From assembly GCA_030411725.1 (NCBI GenBank), contig MU839841.1, positions 558,001-622,000 of the forward strand: 64,000 bases of DNA, in the 5' to 3' direction. The notes below the pieces were generated by a model. The model searched no databases, was not told the DNA's origin, and saw only the letters and a list, made by a program, of their open reading frames with translations. The translations under genes were made by a program, and so were the position numbers. Below, in pieces: positions 46,003-56,448 of this stretch (its first letter is position 1; each line of letters opens with the position of its first letter). This DNA is from Echria macrotheca (lineage: Eukaryota > Ascomycota > Sordariomycetes > Sordariales > Schizotheciaceae).

Positions 46003-46336
46003 GTCTGCCTTTCTCACTTCTTCTTTTCTACCCATGTGGGGAGCTCACAGAAAAAAGCTTCCTTGGAAGCTCTCCATGCACCTAACCTAGCTGTTAAGCT
46101 GTGTGTGGGGAGTCGTGGGGGGAAGAAGGAAGCAGACAAGACAATCAAGGCAACGGCAAGGTAAGGCAAGGAAGGCAATGGCAATGGCATATAACAACCC
46201 CCCAAAAATGATACCCCGTTTTGTTCCCCCCTTTTCTTTCCTCTGGTTTTTTATTTCTTTTTTTCCTGTTTTTCTCTGCAAAATGGTCAGTCGGTACGCG
46301 GTACGCGGTATACGGTACCCATCCCGTTTGATAGGG

Positions 46337-46407
46337 TCCTGGACACGACCATGCCTCCTGGATGTATTCTGGATGCCATCCTGGACGCCATCCTAGATGC
46401 ATCCTGG
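46337..46407 (+). repeat. Degenerate ATCCTGG-type tandem tract
   Basis: Repeated TCCTGGA(T/C)GC and ATCCTGGACGCC-like units, five to six imperfect copies over 71 bases. Simple expansion, not coding. Confidence 0.7.
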
Positions 46408-47969
46408 TAGGTAGGGTTTATAGGCCCTCCCTCCGAGGTTTATGGTCTGGTCTGGTCGGATGTTCTTTGGGGATGTTAATTGGGTCTGGCCTGGATGGGT
46501 TGATGGGGGGCCCCCTTAGATAGGTACCTTAAATAGGTAGTTTCGGTGTGTGTGAGTGAATTGATTCGTCTTTTTGACCTTTAAATTTTTTAGGGAGGGG
46601 GGTTGGGCGTGATTTGGTGATGTGTGTTTGTAGTGTGATGACGCCTTGTGGTTGGGGTGTTGATGTCTTTGTTTATTCTTTTTGGGGTATTCTATTGGGG
46701 TAATGCGGTATTGGGTTAAGCTTGGTGGGTATGTTTAACTTGGCTCATGCCGTCTTGCTAGGGTTTTTTGCCGTAGGGGGAAAGTTTGCTGTCTTGGATG
46801 GTTAGGGATGGCTATGTTGTTCTGCGCTATGGGGTGATGCCTTGGGTGTTTTGTGTTTTCTGTCTGTCTGGATGCCTGGCGGGTTGGTCGCTATGCCGGA
46901 TTGAACTGTTTGGATCCGTTGCATATTTCTTGGAGGGCATTTAACTGTCACGGTAAGAGAAACTAACTATGTCGAGAGGACTTGGCGTGTAGGCGTGGTT
47001 GCTTTGCTGTCGGATACTACGTTGAAGATATGCGCCCAGATGCCTGTAATGAGTGCCCCCATTCAGAAAAGGTGGCGCTGAGGGTATGAAGTTCTTTGGT
47101 CTAGGTATATGTCTCTTTAGAAAAGACGCCCAGCAGCTGAAAGATATCTCTCAGTTGGCTCCTCCGTGTCTGCAAAGACGAAACCAGCACACACGGAATT
47201 ACTGGCGACAGAGATAACATATCCTACAACTAAGCCTCGATGGGGATTCTCAGAAGTGGCAGAGTTGAACAGTTAAGTAAACCTCTCATTGGCACCGAAT
47301 CGACAATAATTCAGCCATAGGGGAGAGGGGGTGTATTGTACAAGCCCCCTGAAGACATCCTACAAGGTGCTTAGCATTTCACTTGTGCAGCCCTGGTAAC
47401 CAAGCAACCCTACCTACCCATACTCTTTGCCTAGGAACCTAAAAGGTAGAAACACTCCGCACCGAACAACCCAAAGTTCTTTCCACAGCTATACTAGAAT
47501 ACCTACCCGTCCGAACTCAGATAGGCAAGGACACATTCTTCGTCGGACCGGTTCTACGCCCAGCATAGTTAAGCATAGAATTTCGAGACATGTAAAGCCA
47601 TCCCGACATGAGCAATGCCGCTGGGGTCGGAGGAGACTCGTCCAACCGCCTTGCAAGATAGCCAAGGATTTATATTCTTGAACTCCGAGTTTCCAGAGAT
47701 TCTCTGCGCTAAAACATACTCTCTAACTATCTAAATGTACACCGCCGAGAGGGTACAAGACCAAGCCCCCTCTTATAATTGACTAGAAGGCACTCGGATG
47801 AGAACGAGCTAGTGGCCATGTCAGCCACAGCAGTAAGCTGTCACCTGTCTGTCCACCTCGAAAATTTATGTACAATACAATAATACACAACAGGCGGGCA
47901 GGCAAAAAATCAGTTTTCCTGACACCACCGCAGGACGATACATCCCAAAATCCACTTCAACCCACACAG

Positions 47970-47979
47970 TACCTAGGTA
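47970..47979. repeat. Palindrome TACCTAGGTA
   Basis: A perfect 10-base palindrome, one of several related motifs in 46.5-48.9 kb. The longest relatives are at 48432-48443 and 48853-48866. Confidence 0.8.
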
Positions 47980-48852
47980 GACACAGCACGTGTTTGCAGA
48001 AACAAGATGATGCACCCCACCACCTTCGGACCCGATATCCCTCCCTCCACATACAGTCAGCTACGTTAGTTTTGTAATACTTCCCCGGGCACACCTGGGG
48101 AAATAAAACAGCTCTGCTCCCCGGAAAACGCAGAAAAAAAAGGAGGCACTGATAATACAGACTCCCTTCACTTAAATCCGCTCTCGGTTGTCATGGGCGA
48201 ATACGGTCCGCCACAACAACAGTAGTACTAGCTCAAACCGGAAAATCGGTTGCCGGCTATCGAACGCTGGTGGTTATAAGCTAGCAATGGCATCGCCGAC
48301 TTTGGTAGATCTCTCGGGTAGGTTGGCAGCTAGCTAGCTGCATTATGTTGGTAAGTGTGCAAACCCACAAATTTACAAACTCAGAAACTCCCAACAAAAA
48401 CACAGTACAGACAGACAGACTGAGAGACCACCTACCTAGGTAGAAGCACCCGATTGATGGCTTGCTTACGTACCGTACCCTCCCTCTTCAACCTAGCACA
48501 GCACACGGCATACGGCATACATAACCCACCAGGCGGGAGAAAACAAAATAGTCTACGACAGCTAAATATCCCCATAAATCATACCGAGCGTAATCATGCT
48601 TCCTTTTGTTGCATCCCCTCCCACCCCTCGCGCCTCCAAAAGTTATAGCCTACCCTCCCACCGTTCTCTTGTTGGTTATATCAACCTGCTTGGAGCATTA
48701 TATATACCTTACATGCATCATATCAACGGTCTACCTATGTAGTATACCTGTCCTTCCAGCAACAGCACATCAGCAATACGGAGGCTGGATACCTTGGGTA
48801 CTACCTACGGGAGATTCCACTCAATAGTAGAAAGTGCCCGCCGGGACGAATA

Positions 48853-48866
48853 TACCTAGCTAGGTA
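48853..48866. repeat. Palindrome TACCTAGCTAGGTA
   Basis: A perfect 14-base palindrome related to the TACCTAGGTA motif. It is not in or near a coding frame. Confidence 0.8.
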
Positions 48867-49164
48867 CATAGCTTCGCAACCTATTCCGTACGTGTCCACA
48901 ACACCGCTCAACTCCCCCACCCCCCAACCCGACCATGAGATGACAGGGCGGGAGTAAATCACCAGGCTCATCATCCCGCTCAAGACTAAATTGTATTGTC
49001 GCATGTCCGCCTCAACTAGCACTCTAATAATCCCCGCCCACAGAAAGCCAATGACACATTCCCCAATGTCCATATCGTCATGGTAAACAAACCATACTTT
49101 CAGGTACACACACACAGGGTATCGACCTTGCCACCACCATATTATACAACAAGTTAATCACCGA

Positions 49165-50829
49165 TCAAGCAACCCGCCAAATCGCCCCCGCCCTCGCCCT
49201 GTTCCCCCCTTCGTCCATCTCCCGGTTCACCCTCCTCACCCAGTCCATCTCCTCCGCGACAACCTCCCTCTCCATCCCCTCCATAACATCCAACTCATCC
49301 AGCATATCCCTAATAAGCTCCCGACACCCCCTCAGTATCCTCGCCAGACTCGACTCCTCCTTCTCCCCTTCTTCCTCCCCTCCGTCAACATCAATCTCCC
49401 TCAACTGCCTCCGCCACTCATCCAGCCGTCTCACCAACCCAGCACACTCATCCTTCCACTGCCCATCCAACTCGCCAACCAACACCCCTTCGAGCCCCGT
49501 ACCAGCCCTACTTCCCCAACCAGGTTCCCTCCTCAGAACCCACGCCTCCTCAACCTTGACAGTCCAACTCTCAAACCGCCTCACAACCCGTCCATACCGT
49601 CCCGTCCCCGGCTCCCCCAGAGCCCAGAGCCCCGACAGGATCCCATCCAGAGTCTGTATCCGCCCCTCCAACCCAGGCCCTCCGCCTCTACCCCGGCCAC
49701 GGCCCCAATCCACCAACGCAGCGACATTAACCCTCTCCACGACCTCCCCCTCGGCAGCTCTAACCGCCCCATCCTCCTCCACCAACTCACTAAACCTCTG
49801 TCCCAGTTTCGTCCTAGCACTCCCCCGCCACGCCCGCGCCACCTGGCCCGCGTCGCGATGCAAAAGACAGAGCTGCAACAGCTCGGTCTGCAGCCGTGCC
49901 GTCTCCGCCGAGAGCGCCACATTCGCAGGCAACTTGGACGGGCTCGGCGGGGCGAGAAACGTAGCCGTCAGCGGTTTAGGCGCGAGCGATTTAGCGGGTG
50001 AATAATGCTGCTGGTGTGTATTGAACGCCGGGCGCAGTAGTCTTTCTCCACCACCACTTCCCAGCTGCTGTGGTTGTCCTGTTCCTGATACCGTCGGCCT
50101 GCGAGGCCCAAGTGTTGTTGTATTCCCAGGCGACGGCCCGGATAACTGTCTCCTATGTCCAACACCAGCAGCAGCAGCTCCAGCAAGAGGTGGTCGATGG
50201 GAACTCGTAATCGGCGGTCTACTTCTATCTGTCTCTCTATGTGTCGTTGTAACAGTAGTAGTAGTAGTAGTCGTAGTAGAAGCAACAGACCCCTGCGAAG
50301 GCGGACGCAATATCGTCGCGCTCGTCAGTGTCGTCGCCGAGGACCTCGTCCGGCCGTGCTGGCTCGAGGGGATTCGCTTCCCAGTCGCTGCAGCAGCCGA
50401 TGACGCAGCAGCACCTGAAGTCGGGCGCGACGACATTGTACCGGAAGAAGGCAGTCCAGAGGCAGAGGTCGGCCGTGTCGAGGGTGGTCGCGTCGTTCGT
50501 GGCGGTCTGCTTGTTGTCGTTGTCGTTGTCGACGACGACGTTATATCCCCGGCCGGTTTTCCCATTCCCCTCCCAAATACACCCGACAGGGGCCTGCTCC
50601 TCGTCGTCGCCGTCGCTGCTGCTGCCGCCGTGGAAGTTGATCGCGTCTGTCGACCGGAGACTAGGACGTTCTGATTGGAATTGGTAGTAGTAGTCATCCC
50701 AGGCTTGACGGGGAGTCGGCTCGGCGACGCGTTTCGCGGCGGCGGGGCGGTCCCCTCGTCCTGTTGTTCTTTGCCGCTTGCTTTGCGCATCGATCGCGAG
50801 CGCGTCAGGGCGCCGCCTGAGGAGGACAT
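49165..50829 (-). CDS. Basic Ser/Thr-rich protein with C-terminal helical region; function unknown
   Basis: A single exon of 554 residues from the ATG at 50829 (MSSSGGALTRSRS). The upstream frame opens with a non-ATG codon. The N-terminal half (about 1-300) is basic and disordered, rich in Ser, Thr, Pro, Arg and Ala, with two poly-Thr runs. The C-terminal half (about 310-550) is helical and looks folded, containing LQTELLQLCLLHRDAGQVAR, LEGRIQTLDGILSGLWAL, ECAGLVRRLDEWRRQLREID and CRELIRDMLDELDVMEGMER. A basic disordered head before a helical tail recalls microtubule-binding augmin subunits of the HAUS8/QWRF kind, but that is only an architectural analogy. There is no signal peptide or GPI signal, so a cell-wall adhesin role suggested by the Thr runs is unlikely. 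It faces pacC across a long gene-free region. Confidence 0.75.
   Translation of the reverse strand: MSSSGGALTRSRSMRKASGKEQQDEGTAPPPRNASPSRLPVKPGMTTTTNSNQNVLVSGRQTRSTSTAAAAATATTRSRPLSGVFGRGMGKPAGDITSSSTTTTTTSRPPRTTRPPSTRPTSASGLPSSGTMSSRPTSGAAASSAAAATGKRIPSSQHGRTRSSATTLTSATILRPPSQGSVASTTTTTTTTVTTTHRETDRSRPPITSSHRPPLAGAAAAGVGHRRQLSGPSPGNTTTLGPRRPTVSGTGQPQQLGSGGGERLLRPAFNTHQQHYSPAKSLAPKPLTATFLAPPSPSKLPANVALSAETARLQTELLQLCLLHRDAGQVARAWRGSARTKLGQRFSELVEEDGAVRAAEGEVVERVNVAALVDWGRGRGRGGGPGLEGRIQTLDGILSGLWALGEPGTGRYGRVVRRFESWTVKVEEAWVLRREPGWGSRAGTGLEGVLVGELDGQWKDECAGLVRRLDEWRRQLREIDVDGGEEEGEKEESSLARILRGCRELIRDMLDELDVMEGMEREVVAEEMDWVRRVNREMDEGGNRARAGAIWRVA
50249..50278 (-). repeat. Trinucleotide repeat encoding poly-Thr
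   Basis: Plus-strand GTAGTAGTA-type repeats (ACT codons on the minus strand), with one or two interruptions. They encode a Thr run in the gene at 49165-50829 and are prone to length variation. Confidence 0.8.
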
Positions 50830-51471
50830 GGTATGGCAATTGGTTTCTAGACGCAAGTCTGGCGGAATGGACTGTCGTTGAATTGTTGATTGTCGTTGGC
50901 CGTTGCTGCGGATCCGCCAGCTAACTAACGTTAGCGAGTTGCCTGTGCGTCAACACACCACACCCCTGGAGCCGACTGCCGTGTGGGATGTGGGGGGTGG
51001 GTTGCATTGGAATTTGGATGCCACCGATGCCACCCGCTCGTGCCAAGACGATGGGTTCGCTGCGTCAGTGCAGTGGTATCCCACATGTCAAATTGTCAAT
51101 AATCCTCAAATAATTCTTTTGACCAAGAATAAAACTAGCTAGACGCCAATCATCGGCTTTGCTACATTCCAATTATCTCCGTCCGCAGTGTTTGCGCAGG
51201 GACGCCGAATAATACCAAATATCGTCTCCCAAATGCTCTTTCTGAGCCAGTAGTGTCCTTTGACGAATCAAATCTGTGTGGTATCTGACCCAAGTTTACT
51301 AAAAACGCCGGCATGCATTCTAAACCGCCCAACAAACTTCTTCGCCGTCTCCAGTTACGGCCGTTTTCTTGAATGTCGCCATTCTATCCTTCCAGCCCAA
51401 GACTACACGACGACCCTGGTGTCTTTCCCTATAGAACAAAACCCTACGCGTGGAACAAAAGAAATTCCACC
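50830..51471. other. Intergenic between two minus-strand genes
   Basis: Promoter of the gene starting at 50829 and 3' flank of the gene ending at 51472. Nothing else seen. Confidence 0.5.
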
Positions 51472-53646
51472 TTATGGGGCGGCTTCAATGACAAAGCTAA
51501 GTGGTGGTTCTGATGATGGTATGGCAAACGTTTCGCTGTCCGGTCGAGGCGTGTTTTCCGCTATTTCCGGAACCGAGCTGTCCTTCTCCTTGAGCTGCGT
51601 CAGAAGCTGATCCAGGTCGCCTTTGCATCTGCGTAGCTGCGTGTTGCACCCGCCACATATATTCAAGTGGCAAGCACTGCAGATATAGCATTCTGCCACC
51701 CTATCCTTGTATCCGCACGTCCGGCATGCAATCGGGTTGACCCGCTGCCTCGCTGCCGTCATGTATCGATGACGTGTCAAACACCGGAAGTGCTTATCTT
51801 CCAACGGTCGAGCATCCAGGATTTCATCTGCCGGCAGCGGTTTGTACCAGTTCCGTGGGAACAAGGCCGCGCCGGGGTGGTCCGTGTGGTCGGATTCTTC
51901 GGCTTCAAGCCCATTCGACTCGGGCATATTATTCACACTGTCGATGCTTCGGCTAACCGCATCGATCCCCGCAATCCGTGGCTTGACCGTCTCGTCCGAG
52001 GCCGTGGACCCATTTTCCGACACTGTTCGCACCGCATCGGCCGCTTGCTGCGTCTGCGCGTCTCTCTGCTTCGGTACTGGGAGAACACCCGGCCCTGCAA
52101 GGTCCCGACGGGGGCTTACGGCAGTTGGTCGGTATTGCTCCCCAACTCGGGAAGAGGTGCGTGCCGGGAATTGGCTTTGGTTGGGCGTGCGTTTTCGGTT
52201 AGCTGCAGGCGAGGCCGGAAGACCTACGGGCGGTCGACCGGCAAACGCAGGTTTCGGTATCAGGGCCGGACTGCTCTTTGCCTGACGAAGTTGCGACTCT
52301 GCATCAGTCGCTCCTTTGCTTGAACTCGAGGTGGCGTCTGATGGTAGTTCTGGTGACGATGCGGGTGACACAGGTGAGACAATCGTCTCTACCATCGGGT
52401 GTTTGATATCGCTCGACTCATAGTCGGGAGTGGGCAGGCGAACAACCGGGGAGGCCATGTTCGGCATCGACTTCATAGGGCTGACGGCCGGCACCGGTCG
52501 GGGCGCCGTGGGCTCGACCGGCTTGGCGACATCGCTATCTTGCCGATCTTGGGCCAGATTTGACGATTTCTGGCCCATGGTTTCTTGCGCAACGATTTGC
52601 TGACGCGAAGCGACAGGACGGATGTTGCGTCCGGGAAGAGAAGCATTGGCGCTCCTAGGTAAAGGAATCCGGCTCCCCGCAGCCGGTGAGCTGGCCTCCA
52701 CCGTGCTCTGTGGAGCAGCCGGGAGCGACTGGGGGTTCGCGTCACCTTGCGCAACCTGAGATGAAGTCTGGCTCGAGGCGGCCGTGGACCCGTGGCTGAC
52801 AACAAGCTTGAGCTCCGGGACCGCCAGGTTCTTCTCCGATCTCTGGGACCTCCGACGCCACAGCTGGTCCTGCGGAGGTGACGAGTTTGCCAAGCTCGGA
52901 GCCGGTTGCGTGGCTGTTGGTGACTGGCTAGCCTGATGGGTCTGGGGTTTTGGGACGACGGGCGGTGTGTTCGACCTTGGCACGTCTTTCAACGGCGGCG
53001 GTGGGGGTAGTCCTTGAGCTTCCGGGACAGGTATCCGCGATGAGACGGTCTCTATGTGTTGGGCATCCTTAGGCTTCTCACCAGGAGATAGTGTCGACGA
53101 CAGAACCTTGGCACTGCCAAGGTCGTTGGACGAGTTGGTCGAGGATCTCGGCGTCGACTCGGACGAGTGGTTCGTGTAGGCGGACAGCAGACTGGAGAGG
53201 GACCCGACGGGGGAGGGCGAGAGGGTAGGCGAGACCGGCGCCGGGGTTGGGAGGACAGCGGACTTCGGAGAAGCCACGGGGCGCCGAGGGATGCTCATGG
53301 GCGGAGGAGCCTTCGGGAGCGGCGGGAGGGGGGAGTCCAGAGGCCTGCTGACGGCGGCCATGGCTGACGCTTCCTTCGCTAGCTGCTTCGGCGGAGGCAG
53401 GGGAGGTCCGGCCTGGATCGGCGGCAGCAGCTTCTCTTTCTCGACGGGCTTGGGGCTCGGCCTTGGGCTCTCTGTACGGGCATACGACAGACCGAGAGAC
53501 AACGGCGGGAGCTGCAGTGGGAGCGAGGGGAGTGAGGGCAGGCTCGTCTGGCTGTTGGGCTCTGTGAAGGAAGGAGGAGGGGCGGGCAGTGCCTTGGAGA
53601 AACGCGAGCGCCCGGTTTTAGGGGTCCGAAGGGTCGACGACTCCAT
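51472..53646 (-). CDS. Proline-rich disordered protein with C-terminal Cys-rich zinc-binding-like domain
   Basis: A single exon of 724 residues from the ATG at 53646 (MESSTLRTPKTGRSRFSKAL). The frame extends to a GTG at 53808, which I reject as a start. Residues 1-560 are Pro/Ser-rich with many PPLP and SPxP motifs, possible SH3 or WW ligands. The C-terminus at about 600-680 holds a compact domain: a conserved-looking RNWYKPLPADEILDARPLED, then HFRCLTRHRYMTAARQRVNP and a cluster of CxxC pairs (CRTCGYKDRVAECYICSACH, then NICGGC). Eight Cys in about 50 residues with paired spacing suggests one or two zinc ions, possibly a RING- or B-box-like fold. It ends in an acidic tail. The family is not recognised; it looks like a fungal-specific protein. 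Confidence 0.78.
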   Translation of the reverse strand: MESSTLRTPKTGRSRFSKALPAPPPSFTEPNSQTSLPSLPSLPLQLPPLSLGLSYARTESPRPSPKPVEKEKLLPPIQAGPPLPPPKQLAKEASAMAAVSRPLDSPLPPLPKAPPPMSIPRRPVASPKSAVLPTPAPVSPTLSPSPVGSLSSLLSAYTNHSSESTPRSSTNSSNDLGSAKVLSSTLSPGEKPKDAQHIETVSSRIPVPEAQGLPPPPPLKDVPRSNTPPVVPKPQTHQASQSPTATQPAPSLANSSPPQDQLWRRRSQRSEKNLAVPELKLVVSHGSTAASSQTSSQVAQGDANPQSLPAAPQSTVEASSPAAGSRIPLPRSANASLPGRNIRPVASRQQIVAQETMGQKSSNLAQDRQDSDVAKPVEPTAPRPVPAVSPMKSMPNMASPVVRLPTPDYESSDIKHPMVETIVSPVSPASSPELPSDATSSSSKGATDAESQLRQAKSSPALIPKPAFAGRPPVGLPASPAANRKRTPNQSQFPARTSSRVGEQYRPTAVSPRRDLAGPGVLPVPKQRDAQTQQAADAVRTVSENGSTASDETVKPRIAGIDAVSRSIDSVNNMPESNGLEAEESDHTDHPGAALFPRNWYKPLPADEILDARPLEDKHFRCLTRHRYMTAARQRVNPIACRTCGYKDRVAECYICSACHLNICGGCNTQLRRCKGDLDQLLTQLKEKDSSVPEIAENTPRPDSETFAIPSSEPPLSFVIEAAP

Positions 53647-56448
53647 CTTGTCTACCGCGTCCCCGGCTGAATGAGGCACGAGATAATAGGAGCCGGATGC
53701 TATTGTCCAGTCGGACGGCGGCGTGCGGCCCTGCGAGGGGGCGAGTGGCCTGCTGCGCAAGGTTGCTCTCAGTTGTGTGTCGAGACGGGACCCGCATCGA
53801 TGTCGCACGTATATTCGTTGGTCGTCGGGGGATGCTGTCTTACCCGTCCGCCATGCAGGCGCAGCGGCGAGATAACGATGCGGTCGTCGTGAGCGCCGAA
53901 GCCGAGCTGCTCACCGGGCAGCAGGTCGAGGATATGCTTCGTCGGGGCGGGATGCGGACGGGCAAACGGGAAAATCGAGGGATATAGCAGGCCGGCTGTT
54001 CTGTGCTAAGGTAGTTAGTTAGTCAGGTCTCAGAGGCAACCGGGCCCAGCGACGACGACCAGCGACGACAAGACGGGAATTCGAGAGTGACAGAAGTTGG
54101 CAGAGTGGCAGACTGACAGGCCACCCCCGGCAAGGCTCAAATTAGACGATCGTCTCCAGCCCCTGGTCGGCGGGGCCCGCCTGCCCCCGGCTGAAACAGC
54201 CAGTGGTTAAAGACCGGCCAAGAGCTGGTTTAATGACAGGGCGCTGCCAGCACCACTCACTCGCGCCGCACCGTGCCTGGCCTGGCTGACGGATGGCAAG
54301 AAGTCAGCACGCGGGATCGAAGCCTGTCCGGCTTGGACGGCTTCTCGGAACCGCAGTCATGTCTTCTTCACCGTCCTGCGGTGCACTTGCCCAATGCCGT
54401 TGTTGCGATACGAGTCCTCACCCAATGCACGAATATACCAGCGCCAATGCGCCTATCATGCACACGCCGGTCTTCAGCGCTGATAATTCGTAAGCCAGTG
54501 CCCGACAGGAGCCAACGCAACCAAAGCATGACGTCGGCCTCGGTGGGCGTCGTTGGCGCCGGGAACTTGCTGCCCTAAAACGGAAGAGAAGGCTTGGGGA
54601 TCCTGGTCGGCGTCGCTAGTCGCAAAACTCGACTGCGCTTCACAGCGACGGAGCCGAGTGAACGTGCCATCGGAACAATCGTCGCAGAGTTGCTGCATGA
54701 AGATCGCCCCAGGGAATTCAACACCGTGGATGGGGTTCTGCGGTTCTGCAACCAGACCACCGAGAGAGAGGCTGCTTCTCGCACCCGGTATCCCCGTCGC
54801 ACATCAATCACTTTGATGCACCACGATCTCCCCCTCTCAGGGTCTTTTCCATCAGTGAACCAGGAGAATCGTCGCTGCTCGTTCCAGGATTTTCGAAAAA
54901 GGGGAAATCGTTGGTACGGATAGAACCTTGCCAGCATTGACGCCTCGACGAACGAGATCCGCTTCCCAATATCCATCAAGTTGCGTAAAACTTGGAAGCC
55001 CCGCATATATCGGCGACGAGAGCGCAAGCCCCCCCGACGAAGAAAATGCGCCTAGCAACCCGGTTTGACTTTCTTTGGTTGGAAACACCAAGGTTGGATG
55101 GAGCACAGAGCACCTTTTTCACTTTGCAATTCATGGACATCGTACGGTAAATGTTCCGATGCCATCACAGAGCTAATAACGTCACGGGCAACCGCCGCAT
55201 GCACAGACGCACAGCCGGCATCGACGTCAAAAAGAGAGAGAGAGAGCCAGCCACCGCGTAGGAAACGAATAACGAACTTCTTGAGATGAGGCGGTGGCCC
55301 GTGGCGGATCGTATTGCAATCTATCCAGATTGCGCTGACCAAGAAAGCAGCATGCGGTGCGCTGTTGTTGAATAATGATAATGAAGCGCTTCTCTTCATC
55401 TGTCTCGCGGTGCGACAAGATGGCTATTCCCACTGTCGTCAGAATGCGTATCGACGGTTCCCGCCGCTGTCGTGCCCTTATCCGTCCGCCCAATAGACTC
55501 TTGACTAGGCCGGTCTCACAACGCCTCTTGTCGTTCTTCAGGACGTGTGTGGTTGGCCACGCGGAGATTGAGCAAAAGACGGGGCACCAGATTGGGACTG
55601 TTGGGGCTGGCTATCGCACACCGACACGGCAGGAATGACGAGTTTGGAGGCTTTATCGTCAAAATTGAATGCCCCGCTTCTTTTTTTTTTTTGCTGGAGA
55701 GAGAGAGATGCGTGTTCCGAGCCTGCCGGATCAGAGAGGTGTGTACCTGCGTCGACCCGCTCTCGCCTGCGCACCCGAGCCCTGGCCCTGCGCGAGCGGA
55801 TGAAAGCAATTTAAATATCCACTATGGAGGCACTTCGGCGAACTTTGTTCCTTGCAGCAGACTTTCGAGGTGCCGGCAGACGGGATTTGCAGAATGTGAC
55901 CCCTCGGGAGAAAGCCATATTCGAGAACCTATCGGGGAGTGGCCTTATGAGGAGTGTTTATGGTTGGCCAATGCTGTTATTGGTAGTAGCCCCTCTCTTT
56001 TATATGTATACAATCCCCTCCCGTCCGAGCTCTCTCTCATTTCATGCACACCGTGTGTGTTGATGGCGAGATCTGCGCATTCCAACGGCCGTCGTTTGTC
56101 GTTGTCCTGCGGACCGCTAGCAGCCAGCCATGCGCTGATCCCGATCGTGCGCGGCTGATGAGCCCGAGCGTGTGGCTGGCCGCCGCGGCCTCGTTTCCAT
56201 GAGACACGTTCAGATCATGGTTTAATTCCCCAATGAGGCCAGTGGTTTCGCGCAGCGGTGCGTGTAATTAGCTTTCTCGAACAAGTAGCCACTGGAAAAG
56301 CCATAAATCATGTTTGATTTCTAACGTCTCTCAACGTCCTTCATGAAGCAAGCAGTCGTGGCCGGAGAGCTGTACATAAACGCGCTGATTCACCCGTGAC
56401 TGTGAGGTACGCCGTTGTACAATACCTTCACCATCTCGGTCAGTCAAG
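53647..56448. other. Gene-free divergent interval
   Basis: 2.8 kb between the minus-strand gene starting at 53646 and the GH76 gene. It contains a short AG run at about 55231-55246 and a T run at about 55681-55693. Overlapping short frames in 54.2-56.2 kb show no conserved sequence. Confidence 0.5.

Larger units (their letters stand above)
45743..49164. other. Gene-free convergent region with strand-composition skew
   Basis: 3.4 kb between the end of the pacC frame and the stop of the next gene, which faces it. From about 46.4 to 46.95 kb the plus strand is G/T-rich; from about 47.4 to 49.1 kb it is A/C-rich. It holds a TTCTTG-type repeat, an ATCCTGG tract and several palindromic TACCTAGGTA-like motifs. 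I found no gene, tRNA or transposon signature. Confidence 0.5.

Noticed and set aside
49165..50829. Cell-wall adhesin (agglutinin-like) reading of the Thr-rich protein
   Set aside because: No signal peptide, no GPI site, and a strongly helical charged C-terminus; similarity would be compositional only.
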